A DNA stretch of 58,147 nucleotides from Haloplasma contractile (GCA_016841945.1 JAENYC010000022.1:1-58147), one strand, 5' to 3'; positions 33,873 through 43,074 are shown, counted from the first letter of the stretch. Notes: generated from the letters alone by a model not told the origin. Made by a program: numbers and translations.

Positions 33873-36845
33873 CTATATAATAGTTGGGTATTTTTTAATA
33901 CAGGTTTTTATCATATTTTCCAATTCCTTAGATAATTTGTTTTCCATATTATTTAGTTTAATACACTTGACATCTTTATCTTCAGTGCGGACTAAACATT
34001 GCTTATTTTTCTTATTCAAATAAAATCCAATATTTTCACTATTGTAAAAATCTTCTTCATCCCAATAAATGGTGACCTTATCTAAATATGGATTTCCGAT
34101 ATGTGGACAAAATACAGCGCAATTACCACATTCATTACACATTCCATCAATATGAATGATTTGATGTTTTCCTAAAACTTCAATTATTTGATTCGCTCGA
34201 TTCGGACAAACATCAACGCAGAGCTCACATAGATGCTCACATGATAAGCATCGATTTGCTTCATCGATATTGTTCATTCTTTCACTTAAAATACCCTTTT
34301 TCTCATAAAGCAAATCTTTATCAAATGCTTGTTTCACCTGAACAAAATCAGGTGCTAATTCTTCTTTTGTCAAGATATCTTTAGTGATGGTTTTACTGTG
34401 TGCCATGGCTGAGACAATAGTTGCTGGTCCATTCTTCATATCTCCCGCTATATAAACGTTTTTAAGATTGGTTTCATTGTTTTCATTTAAAGCTGGATAA
34501 CCTTTATCATTTAGATTGATATCATTATTTGTTAGAACATCGGTATCTATTTGTTCACCGATTGCAACAACCACAGAATCGGCATCTAATACTTTGATTT
34601 CATCTGTAGAAATAGGATTTCTTCTACCCGATTCATCTCGTTTCCCAAGTTTCATTACACGACAGATTAGTTGATGCTTTTTATATCTAATTGGAGATAG
34701 TAATTCTTTTAATTGTATCCCCTCTGATAAAGCTAAATCTATTTCTTCATAACTAGCTGGCATATAGTTCTTGGTTCTTCTATAAACAATGGATACCTCC
34801 TTCACACCTGATACGCGCTTTGCACAACGGGCAGCATCCATCGCAACATCTCCACCACCAATCACACACACTTTTTCACCTAAACAAAGGGAATCTTTTG
34901 ATATTTTAAATTGTTTTAAAAATGAAATCGCATTTAAAGTCTTATTTTCTCCTTCTTCTAATGAAAGAATAGATGCTTTCCAAGCGCCCATCGCAAGGAT
35001 AATATAATCATAATCTTTTTTTAATTTTTCAATATTAACTTCTTCATCAACACCAAATATAAAGTTAACCCCATGACGCTTAACCAGTTCAACATCATAA
35101 TTAATCATATCCTGATTGATTCTAAAATCAGGAATGACATATTGTACCATTCCATAGGGTTTGTCTCTTTTTTCTAGAACCGTGACATCTAAACCATTTC
35201 TTCTCAAATAAAGTGCTGCTGATAAACCAGCAGGCCCTGCCCCAATGATTACCACTTTTTTGTCACTTATTATCTCACTTGGTTTTAATTCCTCTAGATA
35301 TTGTTTAAAACCATTTAAGGCAGCCACTTTCTTTAAATCTCTAATAGACACCGATTCATCATAGTCAAGTCGACTACATTTGTTTTGACAATGATGTGTA
35401 CAAATCGAACCTGTGACATGTGGCAGGGCGTTGTCATTGACAATAACAGAAAATGCTTCTTTATATTTTTCTTCACCTACTAATGCGATGTATTCTGGAA
35501 TCTGTTGATTAATTGGACATCCTTTTGTACAAGGGGCAACTTGACAATCATAGGTTGATAGTTTTGAATTTAATTTTCTTGTTTTTACACGTCTCAAATC
35601 TTTTAAATGGTTTTTATCAATAAGTGCTGCTTTTGCCAGTTTTTCTAATTTTCCTACATCAATTAACTGTCTAAGATTGATATTCTCGATTTTTTTTGCC
35701 AACTGGTGAATTCTTGCATAACCACCGGGTTTTAATAAGGTGGTCGCAAAAGTAATGGGTTTAATGCCAGTTTCTAAAATTTTATCAATATTAAAATAGT
35801 CTACACCACCTGAAAAGGATATTTTTATATCGCCATTAAAAGTTTGGGCCAATTGATAAGCCAATGAAATGGTGAGTGGATATAAACTACGACCTGACAT
35901 ATACATTTCATTACCTGGTAATTCATCCTGTGTTATTTTCACGGGTAAAGTATTGCTTAGTTTAACGCCGACATCTAAATTTAACTTCTCTCCAAGTTTT
36001 TTTAACCGTTTTAACATTAAAATGCCATCTTCATATTGAAGATCATTTTTAAAATGATGAGGATTTAAAACAATATAGTCATAACCCATCCTATCTAATG
36101 TTTCACGGACAAAAATCTCACCTAGTAGGGTTGGATTTAACTTGATAAAAGTATTTAACCTTTTTTCTTTTATTAAATAGTTGACAATCATCTCTATTTC
36201 TTCTGGTGGACAACCATGTAAAGTCGATAAAGTAACAGAAGGTGATAAGTTTGATGAAACTTGTTTTAAATCAGATAGATTAAAAAATGTAAAATCCTCT
36301 ATATGTGAAGAAAGATAGTGAAAACATTCCTTCCAAATCAATGTATTAGAAGCATCTTTCATCCCTTCTATAAAAGTATTAATTTTTTGTGATTTAATCC
36401 CTTCTAAATCATAGCCAATGCTCATATTAAAAGTAAAATCTCGATTATGACTGATTTGTAGTTCTTTCATTAACACATGAAGCATAAACCAAGCCTTAAC
36501 ATATTCATCAAATGCTTCTTCTACTTTTAATTCAGTTGACCACTCTACATTATATCCTTCATCTTTTGCCAATATACAAGGTTTAGATACAGGTAAATCC
36601 TCTCCATCAAGGGTTTGGACGGTTTTTAACTCTATAAATCGTGCACCCGTTAGATATGATGATATAATATTTTGTGCAAGTTGCGTATGGGGCCCTGCTG
36701 CAGGTCCAATGACAGCTTCTTTTATCTTATCATTCCGATAAATTTTACTCTTAGAAATTCCAAAAATCGTTTGCTTTGTTTGCATTTCTTCTTTTATCCA
36801 ATTGATCATCTTTTCAAATTTAATTGGCCGCATCTTATCACTCAT
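33873..36845 (-). CDS. ygfK: YgfK, Fe-S flavoprotein oxidoreductase (annotated as putative selenate reductase subunit)
   Basis: A 990-residue protein built like dihydropyrimidine dehydrogenase and glutamate synthase small chains. An N-terminal TIM-barrel-like half (1 to about 420) precedes Cys clusters CQVAPCTKGCPINQQIP and ICTHHCQNKCSR. Next are an FAD motif VVIIGAGPAGLSAALYLRR and an NAD(P) motif VIGGGDVAMDAAR. The C-terminus carries two 4Fe-4S ferredoxin sets, CLSCEHLCELCVDVCP and CNECGNCAVFCP. The historical 'selenate reductase' name is weakly founded. In this context a reductive step on a purine intermediate, or electron shuttling for XdhD, is more plausible. RBS AGGAGG before ATG 36845. 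Confidence 0.92.
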   Translation of the reverse strand: MSDKMRPIKFEKMINWIKEEMQTKQTIFGISKSKIYRNDKIKEAVIGPAAGPHTQLAQNIISSYLTGARFIELKTVQTLDGEDLPVSKPCILAKDEGYNVEWSTELKVEEAFDEYVKAWFMLHVLMKELQISHNRDFTFNMSIGYDLEGIKSQKINTFIEGMKDASNTLIWKECFHYLSSHIEDFTFFNLSDLKQVSSNLSPSVTLSTLHGCPPEEIEMIVNYLIKEKRLNTFIKLNPTLLGEIFVRETLDRMGYDYIVLNPHHFKNDLQYEDGILMLKRLKKLGEKLNLDVGVKLSNTLPVKITQDELPGNEMYMSGRSLYPLTISLAYQLAQTFNGDIKISFSGGVDYFNIDKILETGIKPITFATTLLKPGGYARIHQLAKKIENINLRQLIDVGKLEKLAKAALIDKNHLKDLRRVKTRKLNSKLSTYDCQVAPCTKGCPINQQIPEYIALVGEEKYKEAFSVIVNDNALPHVTGSICTHHCQNKCSRLDYDESVSIRDLKKVAALNGFKQYLEELKPSEIISDKKVVIIGAGPAGLSAALYLRRNGLDVTVLEKRDKPYGMVQYVIPDFRINQDMINYDVELVKRHGVNFIFGVDEEVNIEKLKKDYDYIILAMGAWKASILSLEEGENKTLNAISFLKQFKISKDSLCLGEKVCVIGGGDVAMDAARCAKRVSGVKEVSIVYRRTKNYMPASYEEIDLALSEGIQLKELLSPIRYKKHQLICRVMKLGKRDESGRRNPISTDEIKVLDADSVVVAIGEQIDTDVLTNNDINLNDKGYPALNENNETNLKNVYIAGDMKNGPATIVSAMAHSKTITKDILTKEELAPDFVQVKQAFDKDLLYEKKGILSERMNNIDEANRCLSCEHLCELCVDVCPNRANQIIEVLGKHQIIHIDGMCNECGNCAVFCPHIGNPYLDKVTIYWDEEDFYNSENIGFYLNKKNKQCLVRTEDKDVKCIKLNNMENKLSKELENMIKTCIKKYPTII

Positions 36846-36854
36846 ATACTTCCT

Positions 36855-36894
36855 CCTAAAAAATTAAATGTAATAAGATTAACCTATTACATTT
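36855..36894 (-). terminator. Attenuator-like hairpin between ygeW and ygfK
   Basis: AAATGTAATA (36866-36875) and TATTACATTT (36885-36894) form a perfect 10-bp stem. On the minus strand it is followed by AATTTTTT, then at once by the ygfK RBS. It probably lets only part of the ygeW transcription pass into ygfK and the maturation genes. Confidence 0.7.
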
Positions 36895-36909
36895 ATATTT
36901 GTTTTTTTA

Positions 36910-38106
36910 TTATCTTAAGCATCTTTCATGCTTTTTGTTTAATAATAGATTCATCATCTGCACTGGATTTTTAACTTTACTTAAAAAAATCATTGATGCG
37001 ATGATATAAGGTTTATATCCAGCTTGTTTATAAAGAGGTACGCGATAACGATCAAATACAGAAGCTGATACCTCACCTTCTTTACAACTTACGCCAGTGA
37101 TATCTGCTGGTAAACAATGTAGATATAATGCCTTACCATCTTTAGTAAGATTCATCATGTCTTCACTACATTCCCAATCTTTATGAAATGCATTTTGTAA
37201 GAGTAGTTCTTTTTCTAATTCTTTTATTTCATCAAACTTACCTTCACCATAAAGATTAGTTCTTTTTTCCATTGCATGAAATGGTGCCCAACTTTTTGGG
37301 TACACGATATCAGCATCTTGAAATGCTTCTTTCATCGAACTTGTCTTCACAAATTTACCGCCACTTACTAAAGCATTTTGTCTTGCAATGTCTTCTACCT
37401 CAGGCATTAAATCATATCCTTCAGGATGGGCTAAACTGACTTCCATCCCCATTCTAGTCATGAGTCCTATAACACCTTGAGGGACTGATAATGGTTTCCC
37501 ATATGATGGTGAATATGCCCAAGTCATCGCAATTTTTTTACCTTTTAAATGCTCTATGCCTCCATAATAATTAATTAAATGTGCCATATCAGCCATTGTT
37601 TGCGTAGGGTGGTCAATATCACATTGTAAATTAACAAGTGTCGGGCGTTGTTCTAAAACACCTTGTTCATATCCATCTCTAACAGCTTCTGATACTTGAC
37701 GCATATAGGCGTTTCCTTTTCCTATAAACATGTCATCTCTTATTCCTATGACATCAGCCATAAACGAAATCATATTAGCCGTTTCACGAACTGTTTCACC
37801 ATGTGCAATCTGTGATTTGCCTTCTTCAAGGTCTTGTACTTCTAAACCTAATAAATTACATGCACTAGAAAAACTAAATCGAGTTCTTGTAGAATTATCT
37901 CTAAACAATGAAATTCCAAGGCCACTATCAAATATTTTTGGAGAAATATTATTTTCCCTCATATTTCTTAATATTTCAGCTACTTTAAATACAGATTGAA
38001 TCTCATCATCTGTTTTTTCCCATGTCAATAAAAAGTCATCATTATACATATTTTGATGATTTAACTTACTTAACTCACGAACTAATTTTTTTAATTCATC
38101 CATCAT
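36910..38106 (-). CDS. ygeW: YgeW-family knotted carbamoyltransferase
   Basis: A 398-residue relative of ornithine/aspartate carbamoyltransferases. The carbamoyl-phosphate loop is FRDNSTRTRFSF, and the second-domain signatures are LQCDIDHPTQTMADMAHL and YLHCLPADI. YgeW proteins lack the ornithine and aspartate recognition motifs and occur in selenium-linked purine clusters. There they probably transfer a carbamoyl group from a ring fragment to phosphate, saving energy as carbamoyl phosphate. No carbamate kinase gene is visible in this window. ATG 38106 and 38103 both follow RBS GAGGTGA. It is the first gene of its operon. Confidence 0.93.
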   Translation of the reverse strand: MMDELKKLVRELSKLNHQNMYNDDFLLTWEKTDDEIQSVFKVAEILRNMRENNISPKIFDSGLGISLFRDNSTRTRFSFSSACNLLGLEVQDLEEGKSQIAHGETVRETANMISFMADVIGIRDDMFIGKGNAYMRQVSEAVRDGYEQGVLEQRPTLVNLQCDIDHPTQTMADMAHLINYYGGIEHLKGKKIAMTWAYSPSYGKPLSVPQGVIGLMTRMGMEVSLAHPEGYDLMPEVEDIARQNALVSGGKFVKTSSMKEAFQDADIVYPKSWAPFHAMEKRTNLYGEGKFDEIKELEKELLLQNAFHKDWECSEDMMNLTKDGKALYLHCLPADITGVSCKEGEVSASVFDRYRVPLYKQAGYKPYIIASMIFLSKVKNPVQMMNLLLNKKHERCLR

Positions 38107-38140
38107 TTCACCTCATATTTTATTCAACATTTCACATAAT

Positions 38141-38171
38141 TTGACTGATTAGTCAATCTAGTTATATTATA
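38141..38171 (-). promoter_or_regulatory. ygeW promoter -10 box and operator B
   Basis: Minus-strand TATAAT (38171-38166), seven bases, then GATTGACTAATCAGTCAA (38158-38141), an imperfect dyad. The motif and its spacing from the -10 box are the same as at the xdh operon (42084-42054). It would cover the transcription start, the usual place for repression. A further inverted repeat (ATTATGAT...ATCAT) overlaps the region just upstream. Confidence 0.75.
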
Positions 38172-38354
38172 CATGATAGAACATCATAATACTAGTTCAT
38201 CATATAATTTTTTATAAAATGAGGCGATAGAAGTTTGAACTCATGTTATATGCGTCTTCTATAAGTTTTCATCATGATAAAATACCTAAACTTGTATAAC
38301 CACTTCCCTTTCTGTGTTTAATCTTTCATATATACCTGTTAATTAAGAATGTAG
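38172..38354. other. Intergenic region between ygeW promoter and xdh terminator
   Basis: No ORF with an RBS is visible. ATAGAAG (38227-38233) and CTTCTAT (38256-38262) form an inverted repeat, overlapped by a competing pair ATGAG/CTCAT. I compared it by eye with the purine riboswitch core and found no match. It lies upstream of the proposed ygeW start point. Confidence 0.4.
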
Positions 38355-38387
38355 ACAAAAAAGAGAGAAGACAATTGCTCTTCTCTC
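38355..38387 (-). terminator. Terminator of the xdhABC operon
   Basis: GAGAGAAGA and TCTTCTCTC (38387-38379 with 38371-38363) form a perfect 9-bp stem followed on the minus strand by TTTTTTGT. It directly follows the FeS subunit gene and isolates this operon from ygeW. Confidence 0.92.
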
Positions 38388-38396
38388 ACTTTATTA

Positions 38397-38858
38397 TTAT
38401 TCATCTAAAGATTTTTTTACCGCATTAAATATCTTTTGATAACCTGTACAACGACAAAAATGACCAGATATTTCTCTCTTAATTTCTTCATCACTATATT
38501 TCTTTCCACTTTCAACAAGGGCAGTTGTTGTCATCACAAGTCCCGGTGTACAGTATCCACATTGTATAGCCCCCTCATCTACAAACGCTTGTTGAACTTT
38601 GGATAATTGACCATCTTTCTCAATACCTTCAATGGTTGTAATTTTTTTACCATCAGCCCACATAGCTAGATATATACATGAATTATAAGGCGTACCGTCA
38701 ATTAAAACTGTACAAGCACCACATTCACCGACTGAACAACCTTGTTTAACGCCTGTAAGATGAAGTCTATCCCTTAATACATCTAATAATGATTCTTTTA
38801 TATCAACTTCTATAGCATAGTGTTTATCATTCACATTTAAATTAATTTTTTTCATCAT
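38397..38858 (-). CDS. xdhC2: Xanthine dehydrogenase 2Fe-2S subunit
   Basis: A 153-residue iron-sulfur subunit, paralogous to the one at 15137. The plant-type cluster uses CSVGECGAC plus the Cys in TPYNSC. The helical cluster uses QCGYCTPG and HFCRCTGY. The reading frame extends to 38897, but GGCGGTGGT before ATG 38858 (or 38855) marks the start, overlapping the 3' end of the FAD gene. It carries electrons from the molybdenum site of XdhA to FAD on XdhB. The symbol marks the E. coli xdhC-type FeS subunit and should not be confused with the XdhC/CoxI chaperone at 28953. Confidence 0.9.
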   Translation of the reverse strand: MMKKINLNVNDKHYAIEVDIKESLLDVLRDRLHLTGVKQGCSVGECGACTVLIDGTPYNSCIYLAMWADGKKITTIEGIEKDGQLSKVQQAFVDEGAIQCGYCTPGLVMTTTALVESGKKYSDEEIKREISGHFCRCTGYQKIFNAVKKSLDE

Positions 38859-39729
38859 CTTTACCACCGCCTTTAAAAACAATTTCCTTAATTGCACGTT
38901 GTGTTAAAACATTAATAAGGTGTTGTCTATATGGTTTAGAACCTCGCCAGGAATTTCTTGGTCTTGCATTTGATAGGGCTAATTCACCTATTTTCTTTAT
39001 TGTTTCTTCTGAACATTCTTTTCCAACTGCATAATCTTCTGCCTTACTACATCTTACAGGTACTGGTGCACTAACACCTAATGCGATTCTTAAATCTTTA
39101 AATACTTCATCTTCTACCTGCCCTGTTACGGCAACGCTTAACATGGCAATATCCATGGCTTTTCGGTTACTAAATTTTATATATTTCCCTTTCATTTCGT
39201 GATAATTATCTTCTGTTATTAATATGTGGGTTAATATTTCACCTTGTAGTAACTTGACTTTCCCAGGACCTTCATAGAAATCTTGAATGGGTATCATTCT
39301 AACACCTTTTTTACTTTCTAATCGTAATATCGCATTTAATGTAAAAAGTGATGGTGCACTATCAGCTGAAACCGCTCCATTACAAATATTTCCACCAATA
39401 GTGGCAATATTTCTTATCTGTGGTCCTCCCATTGAGACACTGGCTTCTGCCAAGATAGAAATATATTGATTAATAATTTTATCTCTAAATAAAGTAGAAA
39501 AAGTTGTCATTGCACCAATTACAATGGTCCCATCTTCTTGTAATTTAACTTCATCTAAGTGATTAATCTTTCGAAGACTTAGTAGTTCCACATCTTCTAA
39601 TTTACCGTGATGAAGATGTATTAATACATCGGTTCCACCGGCAATCACTTTTAATTTAGGATTTTCATCATAATAAAGAATGGCTTCTTTTAATGTTTTT
39701 GGTTCTAATATATGATTTATACTGAACAA
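38842..39729 (-). CDS. xdhB: Xanthine dehydrogenase FAD subunit
   Basis: A 295-residue flavoprotein subunit. KVIAGGTDVLIHLHHGK and GGPQIRNIATIGGNICNGAVS are the FAD-binding loops, followed by a CO-dehydrogenase flavoprotein C-terminal domain. Translation starts at TTG 39729, seven bases after the strong RBS AGGGGGG, which overlaps the XdhA stop codon. Order A-B-C and tight spacing match bacterial xanthine dehydrogenase operons. It passes electrons to NAD+ or a ferredoxin. The YumC-type reductase at 52932 is one possible partner, but only as speculation. Confidence 0.92.
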   Translation of the reverse strand: MFSINHILEPKTLKEAILYYDENPKLKVIAGGTDVLIHLHHGKLEDVELLSLRKINHLDEVKLQEDGTIVIGAMTTFSTLFRDKIINQYISILAEASVSMGGPQIRNIATIGGNICNGAVSADSAPSLFTLNAILRLESKKGVRMIPIQDFYEGPGKVKLLQGEILTHILITEDNYHEMKGKYIKFSNRKAMDIAMLSVAVTGQVEDEVFKDLRIALGVSAPVPVRCSKAEDYAVGKECSEETIKKIGELALSNARPRNSWRGSKPYRQHLINVLTQRAIKEIVFKGGGKDDEKN

Positions 39730-39740
39730 GTTTATCCCCC

Positions 39741-42032
39741 CTAAAGTAATCCTTCATCTTTAAATTTTTCAAAGACAGCTTGTGGATTCATTGGTAGTTT
39801 ATTAAATTGAACACCCGTTGCATCTAACACCGCATTTCTAATCGCTGGTGCTGGAGATATAGCCGGATTTTCGCCAATTGATTTTTGACCGAAGGAACCT
39901 GTTGGTTCATATGTCTCTACAAATCCAACACCAATCTTTGGTGTATCTAAAATGGTTTGTAGCTTGTAGTCAAGTAAATTATGATTCAGTGGTCTTCCTG
40001 TTTTTTCATCAAACATTAATTTTTCTGATAAAGCATAACCAAGTGCCATGCTCACGCCACCATGTACTTGCCCTTCTGCTAGGCTAGGATTGATAATGGT
40101 TCCGGAATCATGAACATTATATATTTCAAGTACTTCAATCTTACCTGTGACCATATCCACTAAAACCTCAGCAAATGTCACACCATAAGCAACTGCATTG
40201 GTTCTAATATTTTCTGAAGTATCACTTTTAATAGGTTCTGCATGTATTCTATCATAATAGGATAACATCGCAATTTCTTCTAATGAACAAAGGGGTGTTC
40301 CTAAATCTTTTTCAACTATTTGTTTATCAACAATATCTAAGTCTTCCACCTTAAGTCCCGTTTTACGACTGGCTATTTTTAAGACTTTATCTTTTACTTC
40401 TAATGCCGCTTTTTTTACAGCGGCACCTGAAACATAAGTTTGTCTTGAAGCATATGCACCTGTATCAAAAGGGGCAATATCCGTATCTTGAGTCGATATA
40501 ACTCGTACCATATCCATAGAAATACCGAGTACTTCTGCAGCCATTTGTGCAAAAGCGGTATCACTTCCTTGACCTATTTCAGTGGCTCCCACTTGTAATT
40601 GAATTGAACCATCTTGGTTCATCACAATTCTAGCGCCAGCGAGTTCTAATCCAACGGGGTGGGTACCAGAAAAATAACTGAAACAAGCCATCCCAAGTCC
40701 TCTTCTTTTCTCACCTGTTTGATTTTCATAACTTTTCTTCTTTTCATCCCACTTAATCAGTTCTTTTCCTTTTTGAATACATTCTGGGATACCAAAAGAC
40801 CGTACCTTTATTTTAGATAATGGGTCAACATGTCCTAAACTAATTAAATTACGTTTCCTAAATTCAATAGGGTTTAGCTTTAACTTCTTACATATATCAT
40901 CTAAATGACTTTCTAAAGCAAAACAAATCTGTGGCACACCATAAGCACGCATTGCGCCGGCTGTTGGTAAGTTCGTATAAACTGTCTTAGGCTCAACCTT
41001 CACAGAATTAAAATGATATAGCGGTCTAAACTTACTGCTGGCACTCATAATAATTGAATGTCCATGAGAAGCATACGCACCATTATTAGAAAAAGCTTTT
41101 ATATGAATGGCTTTTAGACGATTATCTTTTGAGAGCGCTGTTTTCATATAAAACTTAATCGCATGACGAGTTCTTGTCCCAATAAAACATTCTTCTCTAG
41201 ATAGTTGATAACGAACTGGTTTCCCATTGACTGAAAGTGTCATGGCAGCCGTTAAAGGTTCAATCACAACATCTTGTTTATTACCAAAACCTCCACCAAT
41301 ATAGGGTTTAATCACTCTGACCTTTCCCCATGATAGTCCTAGGGCTTGGCTCACCACGCGTCTTACAATATGAGGAATTTGTGTTGAAGTCACAATGACA
41401 ATCCGGCCATCTGTATCCTTATATGCATAAGCCGTGTGATTTTCAAGATGACAATGCTGTACAATACTTGTTTCATAAACACCTTCCATGATATAGTCAG
41501 CTTGTTGAAAATCCTGCTCAATATCTCCAAAAGCCTGTCCAAAAGAACTAATAATATTATCTTTTTTTTCATCATGAATTGTAGGTGCATCAGGCTTTAT
41601 TGCTTCCTCAGCATCCAATACATGGGGTAAGACCTCATATTCTACCTCAATGAGCTTTATTGCTTTCTCTGCAGTTAAATGATCTGTTGCTACAACCGCA
41701 GCGATACTATCCCCTACATAACGTGCTTTATCCGTTAATATTAATCTATCGGCAACATCACGATGATTTGGATCTAATGACCAGGGATGCCCTGCAGTTG
41801 CAAACTTAATCTTTGGTAAATCTTCATGCGTTATCACAGCTTCTACCCCTTCTAATGACTTTGCTTTGCTCACATCTATGTGTTTGATTAAGGCATGTGC
41901 ATGTGGACTTCTTAATACTTTCCCAACTAACATCTCTCTTTCAAAAAAATCATCAGTATATTTTGCTTTACCTGTCACCTTACTGACAGCATCGAGTCTA
42001 CTCGCCCGATTACCGATTACTTTCTCCTTCAT
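39741..42032 (-). CDS. xdhA: Xanthine dehydrogenase molybdenum subunit
   Basis: A 763-residue complete Mo-binding subunit, giving the cluster its third hydroxylase. Motifs are IGGGFGNKQD, AMRAYGVPQI, ATEIGQGSDTAF, YASRQTYVSG and the closing FGQKSIGENPAISPAPAI with the presumed active-site Glu. Residues 1 to about 150 are the N-terminal alpha/beta hammerhead domain (KVTGKAKYTDD, KARYVGDSIAAVVA). RBS GGGGAGG precedes ATG 42032. It is the first gene of a three-gene operon under the shared operator. Xanthine or hypoxanthine is the likely substrate, and YqeB/YqeC linkage suggests it may also use selenium. Confidence 0.92.
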   Translation of the reverse strand: MKEKVIGNRASRLDAVSKVTGKAKYTDDFFEREMLVGKVLRSPHAHALIKHIDVSKAKSLEGVEAVITHEDLPKIKFATAGHPWSLDPNHRDVADRLILTDKARYVGDSIAAVVATDHLTAEKAIKLIEVEYEVLPHVLDAEEAIKPDAPTIHDEKKDNIISSFGQAFGDIEQDFQQADYIMEGVYETSIVQHCHLENHTAYAYKDTDGRIVIVTSTQIPHIVRRVVSQALGLSWGKVRVIKPYIGGGFGNKQDVVIEPLTAAMTLSVNGKPVRYQLSREECFIGTRTRHAIKFYMKTALSKDNRLKAIHIKAFSNNGAYASHGHSIIMSASSKFRPLYHFNSVKVEPKTVYTNLPTAGAMRAYGVPQICFALESHLDDICKKLKLNPIEFRKRNLISLGHVDPLSKIKVRSFGIPECIQKGKELIKWDEKKKSYENQTGEKRRGLGMACFSYFSGTHPVGLELAGARIVMNQDGSIQLQVGATEIGQGSDTAFAQMAAEVLGISMDMVRVISTQDTDIAPFDTGAYASRQTYVSGAAVKKAALEVKDKVLKIASRKTGLKVEDLDIVDKQIVEKDLGTPLCSLEEIAMLSYYDRIHAEPIKSDTSENIRTNAVAYGVTFAEVLVDMVTGKIEVLEIYNVHDSGTIINPSLAEGQVHGGVSMALGYALSEKLMFDEKTGRPLNHNLLDYKLQTILDTPKIGVGFVETYEPTGSFGQKSIGENPAISPAPAIRNAVLDATGVQFNKLPMNPQAVFEKFKDEGLL

Positions 42033-42053
42033 GTTATCCTCCCCATTTAATTT

Positions 42054-42084
42054 TTGATTGATTAATTAATCTATAACCATTATA
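42054..42084 (-). promoter_or_regulatory. xdhABC promoter -10 box and operator C
   Basis: Minus-strand extended -10 TGTTATAAT (hexamer 42084-42079), seven bases, then GATTAATTAATCAATCAA (42071-42054), which contains the perfect palindrome GATTAATTAATC. Same motif and same spacing as operator B. The upstream P-loop gene ends at 42094 with no clear terminator, so some read-through is possible. Confidence 0.75.
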
Positions 42085-42093
42085 ACAGTTATT

Positions 42094-42954
42094 TTAGGAT
42101 AATTTCAATCCAATCTCTAATTCATCCTTTATCTTTTTAAGTACTTCATCCCAATCTTGATTTTTATTTTCTATGATAGATGTGTCAATCGGTAGATATT
42201 TCATGACCTTTAATTCGATTTTTTTTCTTGCTTCAAAAAAAGCTATAACCCCATCAAAACCTTTTAATTGATGTTTTTTCCCATATAATGATTTCTCCAC
42301 ATATTCTATCACAAAATCAATCCAATCTTTATATTCCTTATTTTTAGAAACTCTTTCTTTTGCCACTTTAGAAATTGTTTCATATACATCTGGTTGAGAT
42401 AAATAAAATAATTTGGGGTTAAGATTTAATACACTTTCTATTAATTCATTCATATATTGAATCATTTCATCTATATGAACGTCTTTTAACGACATGAATT
42501 CATTAATGTGATTTTGTAAGAAACTGCACTCAAATATAGCAACAGCATCTTCCTCTAGTTCTTCACTAAATCTTTTCCATTGTTTTTGATGTAGGGATTT
42601 AAATACATGAAATGGAACACGTCCATCATATACTTCGTGGTTTTCTAAATAACTCATAAGTTCTTTGTTGTCTTTACCTAATCCCAATTTTAAATAGGGG
42701 ACTAATACGTAATCCTCTTTAATCCTTGATACTTTCCTTAAATCTTTTTCATATTGTGGATATTTTTTTATCATTTTTTCAAATTCATCCGGTGTCAGAT
42801 AAGCTTGCCAACATAAATCAGCTGGATGTAGGTCCCCTTCTAAATATAATTTTGCATGAATTCCATTACCATCTAAATATTCTTTTATTTTTATTGCGGT
42901 GGTTGTCTTCCCTGTACCTGGTATCCCTTCTACTAGTATTAAACGATTTTTCAT
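42094..42954 (-). CDS. P-loop NTPase, kinase-like
   Basis: A 286-residue protein that starts MKNRLILVEGIPGTGKTTTA, a Walker A motif right at the N-terminus. YLEGDLHPADLCW and an AIFECSFLQN segment resemble nucleotide or small-molecule kinases and deoxynucleoside-kinase-like proteins. It is rich in charged helices after residue 90. The frame reaches 43035, but GGAGGAAGAGAT before ATG 42954 fixes the start. It is transcribed away from the MarR gene. Substrate unknown; I would not go beyond 'kinase-like P-loop protein'. Confidence 0.7.
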   Translation of the reverse strand: MKNRLILVEGIPGTGKTTTAIKIKEYLDGNGIHAKLYLEGDLHPADLCWQAYLTPDEFEKMIKKYPQYEKDLRKVSRIKEDYVLVPYLKLGLGKDNKELMSYLENHEVYDGRVPFHVFKSLHQKQWKRFSEELEEDAVAIFECSFLQNHINEFMSLKDVHIDEMIQYMNELIESVLNLNPKLFYLSQPDVYETISKVAKERVSKNKEYKDWIDFVIEYVEKSLYGKKHQLKGFDGVIAFFEARKKIELKVMKYLPIDTSIIENKNQDWDEVLKKIKDELEIGLKLS

Positions 42955-43028
42955 ATCTCTTCCTCCATTTTTTGTTAGTTTTATCATATCACAATTAAAT
43001 GAAAAACTGTAATTTTTTTGTAAATGAT

Positions 43029-43074
43029 TTGACATAATGATTAAAATGTTATAATATTTAGTTAGTCTAACTAA
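43029..43074 (+). promoter_or_regulatory. marR promoter and palindromic operator
   Basis: TTGACA (43029-43034) and an extended -10 TGTTATAAT (hexamer 43050-43055) are 15 bases apart. The perfect palindrome TTAGTTAG-T-CTAACTAA (43058-43074) begins three bases after the -10 and covers the start point. This is the usual layout for self-repression by a MarR protein. Confidence 0.8.

Noticed and set aside
38172-38340. Purine riboswitch upstream of ygeW
   Set aside because: I could not match the conserved core loops, and the region lies upstream of the proposed transcription start.
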